Source: Dermatophilaceae bacterium Sec6.4
GTDB taxonomy: Bacteria; Actinomycetota; Actinomycetes; Actinomycetales; Dermatophilaceae
Reading direction: 5' to 3'
Length of the DNA stretch: 64,000 nucleotides
NCBI GenBank assembly: GCA_039636865.1
Contig: CP144172.1
Location: 2,418,001 to 2,482,000 of the forward strand
The notes under the pieces are model-generated. The model saw only the letters and a list, made by a program, of their open reading frames with translations, was not told the DNA's origin and did no database searches. The position numbers and the translations under genes are program-made. This document shows, in pieces, positions 1-7,202 of this stretch. How positions within the stretch are numbered: position 1 is the stretch's first letter; every line of letters starts with the position of its first letter.

Positions 1-1
1 G

Positions 2-127
2 GCGGGGTTGCTGTGGGTCGTCGGGTTCTCGGACAACAGGCGTTACCTGTACGCCGACAACGCGATCACCCGCGAGACGATCCGAAACCGGGTGAGCCGC
101 GAAACTTTGGGGCGCATCGAGCCGTGA
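2..127 (+). CDS. C-terminal fragment of an unidentified protein
   Basis: An open frame enters from the left edge and stops with TGA at 125-127, giving 41 residues. The peptide starts hydrophobic (AGLLWVVGF), continues with SDNRRYLYAD and ends with an arginine/threonine-rich tail. Composition and codon use look like a real actinobacterial C-terminus, possibly just after a last membrane segment. I do not recognise the family. The gene begins outside the window, so neither its length nor its function can be judged. A longer overlapping frame from position 13 is probably a shadow. Confidence 0.45.
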   Translation, partial: AGLLWVVGFSDNRRYLYADNAITRETIRNRVSRETLGRIEP

Positions 128-425
128 GCGCAGGCGCTGCTGGAGACTGCTCCCGAACCAGAAGGCTGAACCACTGCCTACGTTCGCTCGGCGCAGTTTC
201 GAAAAGGTCCAATCCGAGCCGGGTTCTGGGTGTCGTAGCAACTGCACGTTCTACGCCACCGAGACAGTGTTGGCTGAGGGAAGCTGGGCCCGGCTGCGGT
301 TGTCACGTAGCGAGATTCGTCATTGGGCCCCAACACCGCGCACGTACGGCTGATGGCGATCGACGGTTTCTTTCGAGCCGACGCAGCGAGGCAGACTCTG
401 CAGTGGATGGTGCACACTGCGGCAG
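128..425. other. Intergenic stretch, no gene seen
   Basis: This is about 300 bases between the cut-off gene and the next membrane protein. Frames on both strands here are arginine/serine-rich with no domain-like pattern and appear to be shadows. I see no convincing terminator, tRNA or repeat. The promoter of the following gene should lie here but no clear -35/-10 pair stands out. Confidence 0.4.
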
Positions 426-965
426 ATGAGCGTGCATAGATCGTTACTGCATCCAATTTACGCGTTCACCCATCCTGCCCGTGATCTCGCGCCCGGTCGT
501 GCTGAGAACAGGATGTCTGCCTACATCTACGGCGATGTCCTGGTGTTGGCCGCAACTGCCGGCGTTTCGGCCCCGGAGATCCGCACCGGTCAGGCGCTAC
601 TCATTCTGCTCGGCACCGTCATATCGACCTACCTGGCCCATGTACTCGCCGATATTGTCGGTGCCGTGTTCGCGGGCCACACTTCGGTGGCACTCTTACG
701 CGCTGAATTACGTGATGCCATTCCCGTCGCCAGCGCGAGCCTGCCGTCTTTCGCCCTACTGACCGCAGCCGCGATCACCTGGCTCCCTGCACTATGGGCC
801 CAGACCGCCGCGTGCTGCGTGCTCTTGGCCCGCCTGGCTGGCATCGGCCTGGTGTACCGCCGACTGCACCCTCATGTCAGAACCCGCACCGCAATGCGAT
901 TCGGCGCGGCAGTGGCACTGGTCGCTGCCCTGGCCGTCGCACTCAAGCTGGCCCTGACCCACTAA
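426..965 (+). CDS. Small integral membrane protein, unknown function
   Basis: A 179-residue frame with about four hydrophobic helices: roughly residues 34-48, 54-76, 103-123 and 126-143, plus a last one near 158-176. The motif SAYIYGDVLVLAA before the first helix and the polar H/D residues in TYLAHVLADIVG resemble uncharacterised actinobacterial membrane proteins; that is inference from general pattern. The start is uncertain. ATG at 426 gives a poorly hydrophobic leader, while ATG at 513 (residue 30) gives a compact 150-residue protein, but neither has a strong ribosome site. It stands alone, facing the minus-strand hydrolase across about 545 bases without genes. Confidence 0.6.
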   Translation: MSVHRSLLHPIYAFTHPARDLAPGRAENRMSAYIYGDVLVLAATAGVSAPEIRTGQALLILLGTVISTYLAHVLADIVGAVFAGHTSVALLRAELRDAIPVASASLPSFALLTAAAITWLPALWAQTAACCVLLARLAGIGLVYRRLHPHVRTRTAMRFGAAVALVAALAVALKLALTH

Positions 966-1510
966 CCAAAAAAATTGACAGGGCAGATCACAGAAAACGA
1001 ACGCCAGCTTCCCCCGGTATCAGCCCGGGACTTCGAAACGTGTCCCCAGGAACCGCGCCGGCAGGGCAGCGTTGGGCTCCACGGAGCTGGCAGTCTCAGA
1101 GCACGACGCCAGTTAGATGTGCGACGCGATGTGCGAACCCGGGGCCCGACATGCGATCCCAGAGGTGCGTCTTGTTTCCTGCTACCGTCGCCTGAGAAAC
1201 ATGCGATCCCTATGGAAGGGTCCGTCCGGGGGACGGAAAGCAGTGAACAAGTACTTCCTCATCATCTGCCGCGGCCAGTGGCAGCGAAGCGAGTAAGTCG
1301 CCCACTCAGGTACTGGCTGATACCTAGTCGGCATTGTTCAACGCTAAGTCGGTACACATCAGTGGCACTGTGACAAGCAAGGGGCAGCAGCAGAAACTTG
1401 ATCTGCGGCTCCATCGCCGCAGGCTTGAACTCCGGGCCGGGGGAGGTCACGAAACGGCCAACTTGTCATAATGCAGATTATCGGCGAATCGTTGGGGCTA
1501 GGGATCCGGT
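966..1510. other. Intergenic stretch with a short hairpin and a 12-base direct repeat
   Basis: I see no credible gene. The short frames on both strands lack hydrophobic pattern, domains and ribosome sites. Two small structures are visible. ACATGCGATCCC occurs at 1149-1160 and again at 1199-1210, 50 bases apart. A perfect 7-bp stem, TCCGTCC/GGACGGA with a GGG loop, lies at 1221-1237. The hairpin could be part of a terminator for the plus-strand gene ending at 965, but it lies far downstream and has no T-run. Confidence 0.4.
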
Positions 1511-2077
1511 TCAGCTGACTGGTGCGCTGGAGAAATCGACGTCGACAGTCGGGACGACGCCCGCTGATCGGCCGGGAGCTGTCTGAAAACTCCAGTACAG
1601 ATTGGTGTGGTCGATGACCTTGTCAGGTGTCGGCGCGCCCCACGGCGAGAGATCGTCGGTCGTATGTGCGTCACTCACCAGCAGTGCGTCGTAACCGCGG
1701 GTCAGGGCGCCGTGCAGGGTCGAGCGGATGCAGGCATCGGTCTGCGCCCCGGACACCAGCAGCGATCCGACTCCTCGACTGGCCAACACCTGTTCGAGAT
1801 CGGTGGCTTCGAAGGCGTCACCGTATTTCTTCTGTACCAACGGCTCGCCCTCCAGGCGCTGCAGCTGCGGCACGTACTCCCACGCCTGGCTCCCGGACGG
1901 TAGCTCGTCGCTGTTGTGCTGGATCCAGACGACGTCGACTGACGCGGCGCGGGCCTTGTCGATCAACACCGCGACATTGGCGATGACCCGCTCGCGCTCG
2001 TAGGCCTGCCCCAGCACGCCGTTCTGCATGTCGATCACCAGTAGCGCTGTCTTGTCCCGCTCTGCCAGGGTACTCAT
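1511..2077 (-). CDS. Isochorismatase-family cysteine hydrolase
   Basis: A 188-residue protein of the isochorismatase-like hydrolase fold. The family catalytic triad is readable: Asp16 in LLVIDMQNG, Lys83/84 in VQKKYGDAF and nucleophile Cys116 in GAQTDACIRST. Such enzymes act on amides or vinyl ethers (nicotinamidase, N-carbamoyl hydrolases, isochorismatase), and the sequence alone does not fix the substrate. Length is normal for the family. ATG at 2077 is supported by an AGGAGG ribosome site 5 bases upstream. The gene stands alone; its neighbour on the plus strand starts 135 bases away and is divergently oriented. Confidence 0.88.
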   Translation of the reverse strand: MSTLAERDKTALLVIDMQNGVLGQAYERERVIANVAVLIDKARAASVDVVWIQHNSDELPSGSQAWEYVPQLQRLEGEPLVQKKYGDAFEATDLEQVLASRGVGSLLVSGAQTDACIRSTLHGALTRGYDALLVSDAHTTDDLSPWGAPTPDKVIDHTNLYWSFQTAPGRSAGVVPTVDVDFSSAPVS

Positions 2078-2212
2078 CGTGGCCTCCTACGCCTTCAGCT
2101 CGATCCGCCTGACGTTATCGCCAAGCACCGACAAGACCTGCGGAACGCGCATATCCCCCAGCGACGGCAATTCCCACCCAACGCAACACGTGGCTTGGGC
2201 GTCTGCAGGAAT

Positions 2213-3745
2213 ATGACCAGCATTGATCGTCGTACTGTTCTCGCCACGGTCGCTGCCGGTGCTGCCGCTGGCCTGCTCACCGCGTGCACACCCAAGGCGG
2301 CGCCAGCAACCGGGGTGACCCCACCGGAGACTGCCGCAGTGAGAACGACGGCAACGACCAAAAGCACCGCTGCCTCGTCCTCGGTTGCCGCTACCCCGAG
2401 CAGCAGCGCGACGGATGCACCCGATCTTGCCGCCTGGAAGAAGTTCGCCGGGACGGTCACAGGGAGTGTCGAGCTGCCGGGAAGTGGGCCGTACGCGCGC
2501 GACAAGTTGTTGTTCGATCCGGAGTTCGATCATTACAAACCTGCCGCTGTTCTGCGAGCGACCTCCGTCAGCGACATCTCCCGCACGATGGCTTTTGCTG
2601 CCGACCACGGCCTGCAGGTTGCGGCGCGCAGCGGTGGGCACTCCTACGTCGGTGGATCAGCCGCGAACGGCACGATCGTGATTGATATGCGACAACTCGC
2701 ACGGGTCACCTCAACGCGCTCGACGGCAACCGTCGAAGCCGGTGCCGGTCTGTACGCGGTGCATGCCGCACTCAGTCCGAAGGGGCTGACCGTGCCCACC
2801 GGCACCTGCCCCACTGTGGGCAGCTCTGGTTACACACTGGGTGGCGGGATCGGCACGGAGTCTCGCTCCTTCGGCCTGACCTGCGACCAGTTGCAGTCCC
2901 TGCAGTTCGTCCTTCCGGACGGGTCAGCTGTAACAGCGTCTACCGGTTCCAACAGTGACCTGTTCTGGGCGGCCCGCGGTGGTAGCAGCACGGTGCCGGG
3001 GATCGTCACATCGATGAAGTTCGCGACCCACGCGGCGACCGACCGCGGCACCTTCCGGCTGACTTTCCCTGCTGCCTCCGCGAGTTCGGTGGCGGCCGGT
3101 TGGGGTCAGTGGCTGAATTCAGCAGACCGCGCCTGGTGGGCCAACGTCCATCTGGACCTGCAGGGCGGCGTGCTGAGTCCGAGTGTCGTCGGCGTCACTC
3201 CGGCAGGGCAGGAAGGCTCGGCAGCAGCGGCGCTGATCCGCGCGATCGGCGTCAGCCCGTCGACCTCCGCCTACACGTCACGCAGCTATCTGGCCACGGT
3301 CCGGTACCTAGGGGGTGGCATCACTTCAGCACGAACGTCATTCGTGGGTGGCTCAGACGTCATCACGACAATGGATGCACAGAGTGTGTCGGCCATCCTG
3401 CAGGGTGTGAAGGCCGCCGGTGCTCGATCGGTGACCGCAATCCTGGATCCGCTCGACGGAGCCGTCCACGATGTCACGTCCAGTGCGTCGGCATTCCCCT
3501 GGCGCGCCCAGCAGGCCTCCGTGCAGTGGTACTCCAACGTTCCCCGCGGCGACTACGCCGCCGCTCGGACCTGGATCACTGCAGCGCACCAGAAGGTCTC
3601 CGGCGTGTCGGCAGGTGCCTACGTCAACTACGTGGAGGCAGGTGTCTCCCCCGACCGCTACTTCGGGCCCAACCGCGGCAAACTCGCGTCCATCCGGCAG
3701 GCCCACGATCCGGGCCACCGGGTTCACTCCCCCATCACTCCGTGA
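2213..3745 (+). CDS. Tat-exported FAD-linked oxidase (BBE / berberine-bridge type)
   Basis: A 510-residue secreted flavoprotein. The N-terminus carries a twin-arginine motif (Arg6-Arg7 in IDRRTVLA), a hydrophobic stretch and a lipobox-like LLTAC ending at Cys25, so it is probably a Tat-exported lipoprotein. A Thr/Ser/Ala-rich linker follows to about residue 70. The FAD_binding_4 domain has SGGHSYVGGS (His143) and PTGTCPTVG (Cys199), the two residues that bind FAD covalently in BBE-like enzymes. The C-terminus (NYVEAG..YFGPNRGKLASIRQAHDP) is a BBE domain. The substrate is unknown; relatives oxidise sugars, alkaloids or polyketides. ATG 2213 is chosen over TTG 2195 because the Tat motif follows directly and GCAGGA lies just upstream. 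Confidence 0.85.
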   Translation: MTSIDRRTVLATVAAGAAAGLLTACTPKAAPATGVTPPETAAVRTTATTKSTAASSSVAATPSSSATDAPDLAAWKKFAGTVTGSVELPGSGPYARDKLLFDPEFDHYKPAAVLRATSVSDISRTMAFAADHGLQVAARSGGHSYVGGSAANGTIVIDMRQLARVTSTRSTATVEAGAGLYAVHAALSPKGLTVPTGTCPTVGSSGYTLGGGIGTESRSFGLTCDQLQSLQFVLPDGSAVTASTGSNSDLFWAARGGSSTVPGIVTSMKFATHAATDRGTFRLTFPAASASSVAAGWGQWLNSADRAWWANVHLDLQGGVLSPSVVGVTPAGQEGSAAAALIRAIGVSPSTSAYTSRSYLATVRYLGGGITSARTSFVGGSDVITTMDAQSVSAILQGVKAAGARSVTAILDPLDGAVHDVTSSASAFPWRAQQASVQWYSNVPRGDYAAARTWITAAHQKVSGVSAGAYVNYVEAGVSPDRYFGPNRGKLASIRQAHDPGHRVHSPITP

Positions 3746-3845
3746 GTCGGTGAGCTGTCCCGCCCGACGCCGTTGCGACGTCATCGTGTCGGCCCCACCG
3801 GGGCGATAGGTTCCTGGCCATGCGAGATCTTGCGGCCGGCCCGTC

Positions 3846-5146
3846 GTGACGCTTGCCCCGCCCCGAGGCTCATCGCTGCAACAGCGCAGGATGCAGGCTC
3901 GCTGGTACTGGTACGACTGGGCCAGCACGGGATACCTGACGGTCACCGTGACGGTGCTGCTCGCGCCGTATCTCACGGCAGTCGCCAACACCGCTGCCTG
4001 CCCCGGACAGGCCGGCGATGCCACCTGCAACAACGACCTGCACGTCCTCGGCGTCGGTATCGCGCCCGGTTCTCTGGTGCCGTACACGATCACCGCGGCT
4101 ACGATCTTCTCGGCGTTCGTGCTCATCGTCTTCGGCTCGATGGCCGATCGTTCGCGCAGCCCGTTGCGGTTTCTGAGCACGTTCGCGCTGATAGGAGCAA
4201 CCGCCGGCGGTGCACTCTGTCTTGTCAGCGGCACCCGCTGGGCACTCGGCGTGGTGTTGGCGATCATTGCGAACGTCTGCCTGGCCGGTTCGCTGATCGT
4301 CTACTCGGCGGCGGCCTCCTGCTCGCGGTGAATCTTGCGTTCCTCAGTGCCCATTCCGCCCTCGGAGTGGGCACCGAGACCGTTGTCCGGGTCAGCTTCT
4401 TCGTATCGGGCCTGTGGTGGGCCGTGTTCGCGATCTACTCGATCCGCGGTCTACGCGATGTACCCCACGAACCTGCGACGGCATTGGTTGGCAGCAATCC
4501 GGTGGTGTCCGGGCTGCGGCAGCTGCGGCAGACGTTCACCGAGTTGCGTGACTACCCCCAGACGCTGCGCTTTCTGCTGGCCTACCTCTTCTACAACGAC
4601 GGCGTGCAGACCGTGATCAGTTCGGCCAGTCTCTATGGCGGTCAGCAACTGAAATTCTCCACAACACAGTTGATCGTGACGATCCTGCTGGTGCAGATCG
4701 TCGCATTCGGAGGCGCACTGACCTATGGCCGGCTGGCGCGGCGGGTTCCGGGGCGCACCCTGGTGTACGTCAGCCTGTATCTGTGGATCGTGATCGCAGT
4801 CGCTGCGTTCTTTCTCCCGGAGCGCGCGTTTGCCCTCTGGCTGCTGCTCGCCGTCGGTATCGGACTCGTGCTGGGCGGCACCCAGGCTCTGTCGCGCTCG
4901 CTGTACTCCCACCTGATCCCACGAGGTCGCGAGGCGCAGTTCTTCAGTCTCTATCAGGCCATGGACCGCGGAACCAGTTGGATGGGCACGCTCACTTTCG
5001 GACTGGTGTACCAGGTCTTCCGCGACTACCGGCTCTCGATCATCGCCCTGGTAATTTTTTTCGTGGTCGGAGCGGCGCTGTTACGCAGCGTCGACGTGCG
5101 GGCCGGCATCAGCAGAGCCGGTAACGACCTCCCCGCCGTCGTCTAG
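3846..5146 (+). pseudogene. UMF1-family MFS transporter, broken by an internal deletion and frameshift
   Basis: The 5' part (GTG 3846 to about 4300) encodes RWYWYDWASTGYL, the usual UMF1/Atg22-like start, and four membrane helices. It then runs into a stop at 4329-4331. The remaining helices (starting LLGGGLLLAVNL, ending at TAG 5144-5146) are in another frame that opens near 4303. In intact relatives a cytoplasmic loop of some 25 residues with a conserved DxVSSRG-type stretch separates the tyrosine of VY from GYLGGGLLL. Here the two sides are joined at TACTCGGCGGC, so about 70-80 bases are missing and the frame is shifted. Either a real inactivating deletion or an assembly/sequence error explains this. 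The downstream frame alone would lack the N-terminal bundle. Confidence 0.75.
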
Positions 5147-5200
5147 TGCAGGTGGTTTCAGTGCAGGTGGTTTCAGTGCAGGTGGTTTCAGTGCAGGTGG
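5146..5200. repeat. 15-bp minisatellite, 3.7 copies
   Basis: The unit GTGCAGGTGGTTTCA is repeated head to tail at 5146-5160, 5161-5175 and 5176-5190, with a partial copy at 5191-5200. It begins on the last base of the MFS pseudogene stop codon. The copies are identical, which suggests recent slippage or maintained homogeneity. A second tandem array of the same 15-bp period but unrelated sequence lies at 11317-11361. Confidence 0.95.
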
Positions 5201-5366
5201 CGAACGCCGTCCTTCTGGCACACTGCCCTGATCTGGGATTTGCCCTGCACCGGCGACCTGAGTAACGTCGTTTGTCGCGTAGACGGGCACTCGATCACAT
5301 CCGTGGCAACCAATCCGGACCCTACGACGTCTACGAATACAACTCATCAGTCCAGTACGTGATGAC
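5201..5366. other. Leader region before rbpA promoter, nothing further seen
   Basis: Between the minisatellite and the proposed rbpA promoter there are about 165 bases without a plausible frame, hairpin or RNA gene on either strand. Confidence 0.4.
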
Positions 5367-5395
5367 GGAACACGATCATCCATCGTTTCGTTATA
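5367..5395 (+). promoter_or_regulatory. Candidate sigma-R/SigH-type promoter of rbpA
   Basis: GGAAC at 5367-5371 is followed after exactly 18 bases by GTTATA at 5390-5395. This matches the GGAAY-N18/19-GTT pattern of the oxidative-stress ECF sigma factors SigR (Streptomyces) and SigH (Mycobacterium). It lies about 57 bases before the rbpA ATG. In Streptomyces coelicolor rbpA is known to be under SigR control, so position and function agree. The assignment is by pattern only. Confidence 0.6.
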
Positions 5396-5452
5396 CGTGA
5401 GAGAACGCCGCAAATCCGCCGACCGCCGCGGCCGTCCAGCAGGGAGAAGAAC

Positions 5453-5812
5453 ATGGCAGACCGATCATTGAGAGGTACCAACCTCTCAACCTTGTCGTTG
5501 GAAACCGACGAGAACATCGCCTACAGCGAACGCCAGACCGTACGGTACGAGTGCCAATGCGGCAGAATCACCGAGTTGCCATTCTCAGTCGAGGCTGACA
5601 TTCCGGGAATCTGGGAATGCCGGTGCGGCAAAGAGGCCACCCTCGTGGACGGCCCCGAACCCACTCGCAAGCCTGTCAAACCTGTCCGCACCCACTGGGA
5701 CATGTTGCTCGAGCGTCGTTCGGTACCAGAGTTGGAAGAACTGCTCGAAGAGCGGCTCGCCTGGTTGCGTGCCTCGCGTGGCGAGAAGCCTCGACGCAAG
5801 CGCACCGCCTGA
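5453..5812 (+). CDS. rbpA: RNA polymerase-binding protein RbpA
   Basis: A 119-residue transcription factor that binds RNA polymerase and the principal sigma factors and stabilises the open promoter complex. The N-terminal tail MADRSLRGTNL is followed by a core domain with paired cysteines (CQCG near 35-38 and CRCG near 57-60), then a basic linker and the sigma-interacting segment with the family signature THWDMLLERRS. The C-terminus is a helix ending in a basic tail. The cysteine pairs suggest a zinc-bound core, as in the Streptomyces protein. AGGGAG lies 6 bases before the ATG. It is monocistronic, preceded by a SigR-like promoter and convergent with fxsA, whose stop is adjacent. Confidence 0.97.
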   Translation: MADRSLRGTNLSTLSLETDENIAYSERQTVRYECQCGRITELPFSVEADIPGIWECRCGKEATLVDGPEPTRKPVKPVRTHWDMLLERRSVPELEELLEERLAWLRASRGEKPRRKRTA

Positions 5813-6397
5813 TCACTCGCGGGGATGTTTTTCCCTGACGATTTTTCCTTCGATGGCACCGGGAGCTCCCGGTGCCATCGGCGTCTGCGGATGGGTGTCG
5901 GTAGGGGCGGAATAGGGGTATGCCGTGTACGTCGGCGGAACTCGCTGTCCCTGCACGATGGTCACTCCCCCGACTCCTGCAGCCACCCGACGTGCCGCCC
6001 ACCCCTTGATGAGTGTCCGTCCGATGGGGCGGGTGAAGGGCAAAATCAACAACAGTCCGAAAAAGTCGGTGATGAAGCCCGGTATGAGGATCAGCACCCC
6101 GCCCAGCAGGGCAAGCACCGCGTCGAGCAGGTCATCTGTCGGCATTTGTCCGTTGCGACCGGCCTCCCGCAGGTCGCGCCATGCACTACCCCAGGTGCGC
6201 TTGACCAGCCAGACGCCGATCACCGACCAGATCAGCAGTAGCCCGAAGGTCTTCCAGCCGCCGATGGCCTGACCGATCGCGACGACCAGGGCGATCTCGC
6301 AGACCGGGAGCACGAGAAACAACAAGAGGACCACCCAGCGCACCCAGTGGCGGCGTCTGCCGACAGGGGTGCCGGCAGGGATCGGTCCGCTGGTCAT
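5813..6397 (-). CDS. fxsA: FxsA family membrane protein
   Basis: A 194-residue membrane protein of the FxsA family, named after the E. coli suppressor of F exclusion of phage T7. Four hydrophobic segments are visible: residues 19-36 (WVVLLLFLVLPVCEIALVV), 44-64, 90-107 and 107-125. The family core GGVLILIPGFITDFFGLLLILP is present. The C-terminal 60 residues are a proline/threonine-rich cytoplasmic tail. The molecular function in actinobacteria is unknown. The gene is 13 bases downstream of the ppm gene on the same strand and may be co-transcribed with it. Its last codons contain a perfect 30-bp palindrome. Confidence 0.88.
   Translation of the reverse strand: MTSGPIPAGTPVGRRRHWVRWVVLLLFLVLPVCEIALVVAIGQAIGGWKTFGLLLIWSVIGVWLVKRTWGSAWRDLREAGRNGQMPTDDLLDAVLALLGGVLILIPGFITDFFGLLLILPFTRPIGRTLIKGWAARRVAAGVGGVTIVQGQRVPPTYTAYPYSAPTDTHPQTPMAPGAPGAIEGKIVREKHPRE
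5851..5880. repeat. Perfect 30-bp palindrome at the rbpA/fxsA convergence
   Basis: The 15-base arm CGATGGCACCGGGAG at 5851-5865 is followed without a spacer by its exact reverse complement at 5866-5880. It lies inside the 3' end of fxsA, 39 bases past the rbpA stop, with T-rich DNA on its left side (5827-5849). A cruciform or a strong RNA hairpin for the rbpA transcript is possible. The T-run precedes rather than follows the stem on the plus strand, so it is not a canonical terminator. Confidence 0.8.
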
Positions 6398-6410
6398 CGC
6401 AACCCGTTGG

Positions 6411-7202
6411 TCATCGCGACGAACCGGTCAGCTGGTGTCGTAGCTGCTCGGCGCGGTGGTGCAGGCCCCACGAAGTGATGTTGATGAGCGATTCGCGCAT
6501 GATGTCCTTGCTCATTTTGGACACTCCCACTTCGCGCTCGACAAAGGTGATCGGAACCTCCACGATACGCATGCCGGCGTTGGCGGCGCGCCAGGTCAGG
6601 TCGATCTGGAAGCAGTAGCCCGCCGAACTGACATCCTCCAGCGAGAGTGCGCGCAGAGCGTCCGCGCGATAGACCCGGTAACCCGCCGTAGCGTCCCGCA
6701 CAGACATTCCTAGGAGCAGCCGCGTGTACAGGTTGGCGCCACGGCTCAGCAGCTCACGTTGCTTGGGCCAGTTCTGCACCCGACCGCCGCGCACCCATCG
6801 CGACCCGATCACCAGGTCTGCGGTGGCAGAGGCCTGAATCATTAGAGGTAGAACGCTGGGCGGATGGGAACCATCGGCGTCTATCTCGACCAGGACGTCG
6901 TAACCGCGCTCCAGACCCCAGGCAAAACCTGCGATATACGCGGCGCCGAGTCCTTCCTTGGACACGCGGTGCAGTACCTGGATGTGCGGCTCCCGGCTGG
7001 CCCATTCGTCGGCCAGCGCCCCCGTTCCGTCCGGTGAGGAATCATCCAGGATGAGAATGTCGGCGTCCGGTACGGCATCACGCAGACGCCGCAGAATCGC
7101 CGGCAGGCTCTCCAGTTCGTTGTACGTCGGCACGAGCACCAGGACACGTCGTGCGGGCAGGTCAGACAAGCTGAGAGCCTCTCGAAGATCGCTTGTTGTC
7201 AT
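6411..7202 (-). CDS. ppm1: Polyprenol monophosphomannose synthase (DPM1-like GT2)
   Basis: A 263-residue GT2 glycosyltransferase that moves mannose from GDP-mannose to polyprenol phosphate at the cytoplasmic face of the membrane, supplying mannosyl donors for lipoglycans and protein O-mannosylation. The motifs VPTYNE (24-29), DDSSPDGTG (53-61) and the metal-binding DAD (108-110) in EIDADGSHPP are present, as is the family segment GYCFQIDLTWR. No C-terminal membrane domain is seen, as in the mycobacterial Ppm catalytic domain. ATG 7202 is chosen because homology begins there; it lies 41 bases inside the end of lnt, so the two genes overlap and are translationally coupled. In M. tuberculosis these two activities are fused in Ppm1. 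Confidence 0.92.
   Translation of the reverse strand: MTTSDLREALSLSDLPARRVLVLVPTYNELESLPAILRRLRDAVPDADILILDDSSPDGTGALADEWASREPHIQVLHRVSKEGLGAAYIAGFAWGLERGYDVLVEIDADGSHPPSVLPLMIQASATADLVIGSRWVRGGRVQNWPKQRELLSRGANLYTRLLLGMSVRDATAGYRVYRADALRALSLEDVSSAGYCFQIDLTWRAANAGMRIVEVPITFVEREVGVSKMSKDIMRESLINITSWGLHHRAEQLRHQLTGSSR

Noticed and set aside
975..1450. Short overlapping frames in the 966-1510 gap
   Set aside because: They lack ribosome sites, hydrophobic pattern and any motif; composition is that of random high-GC frames.
4303..5146. Independent 280-residue transporter gene starting inside the MFS region
   Set aside because: It would lack the first four helices of the family; the conserved 5' half directly upstream shows it is one broken gene.
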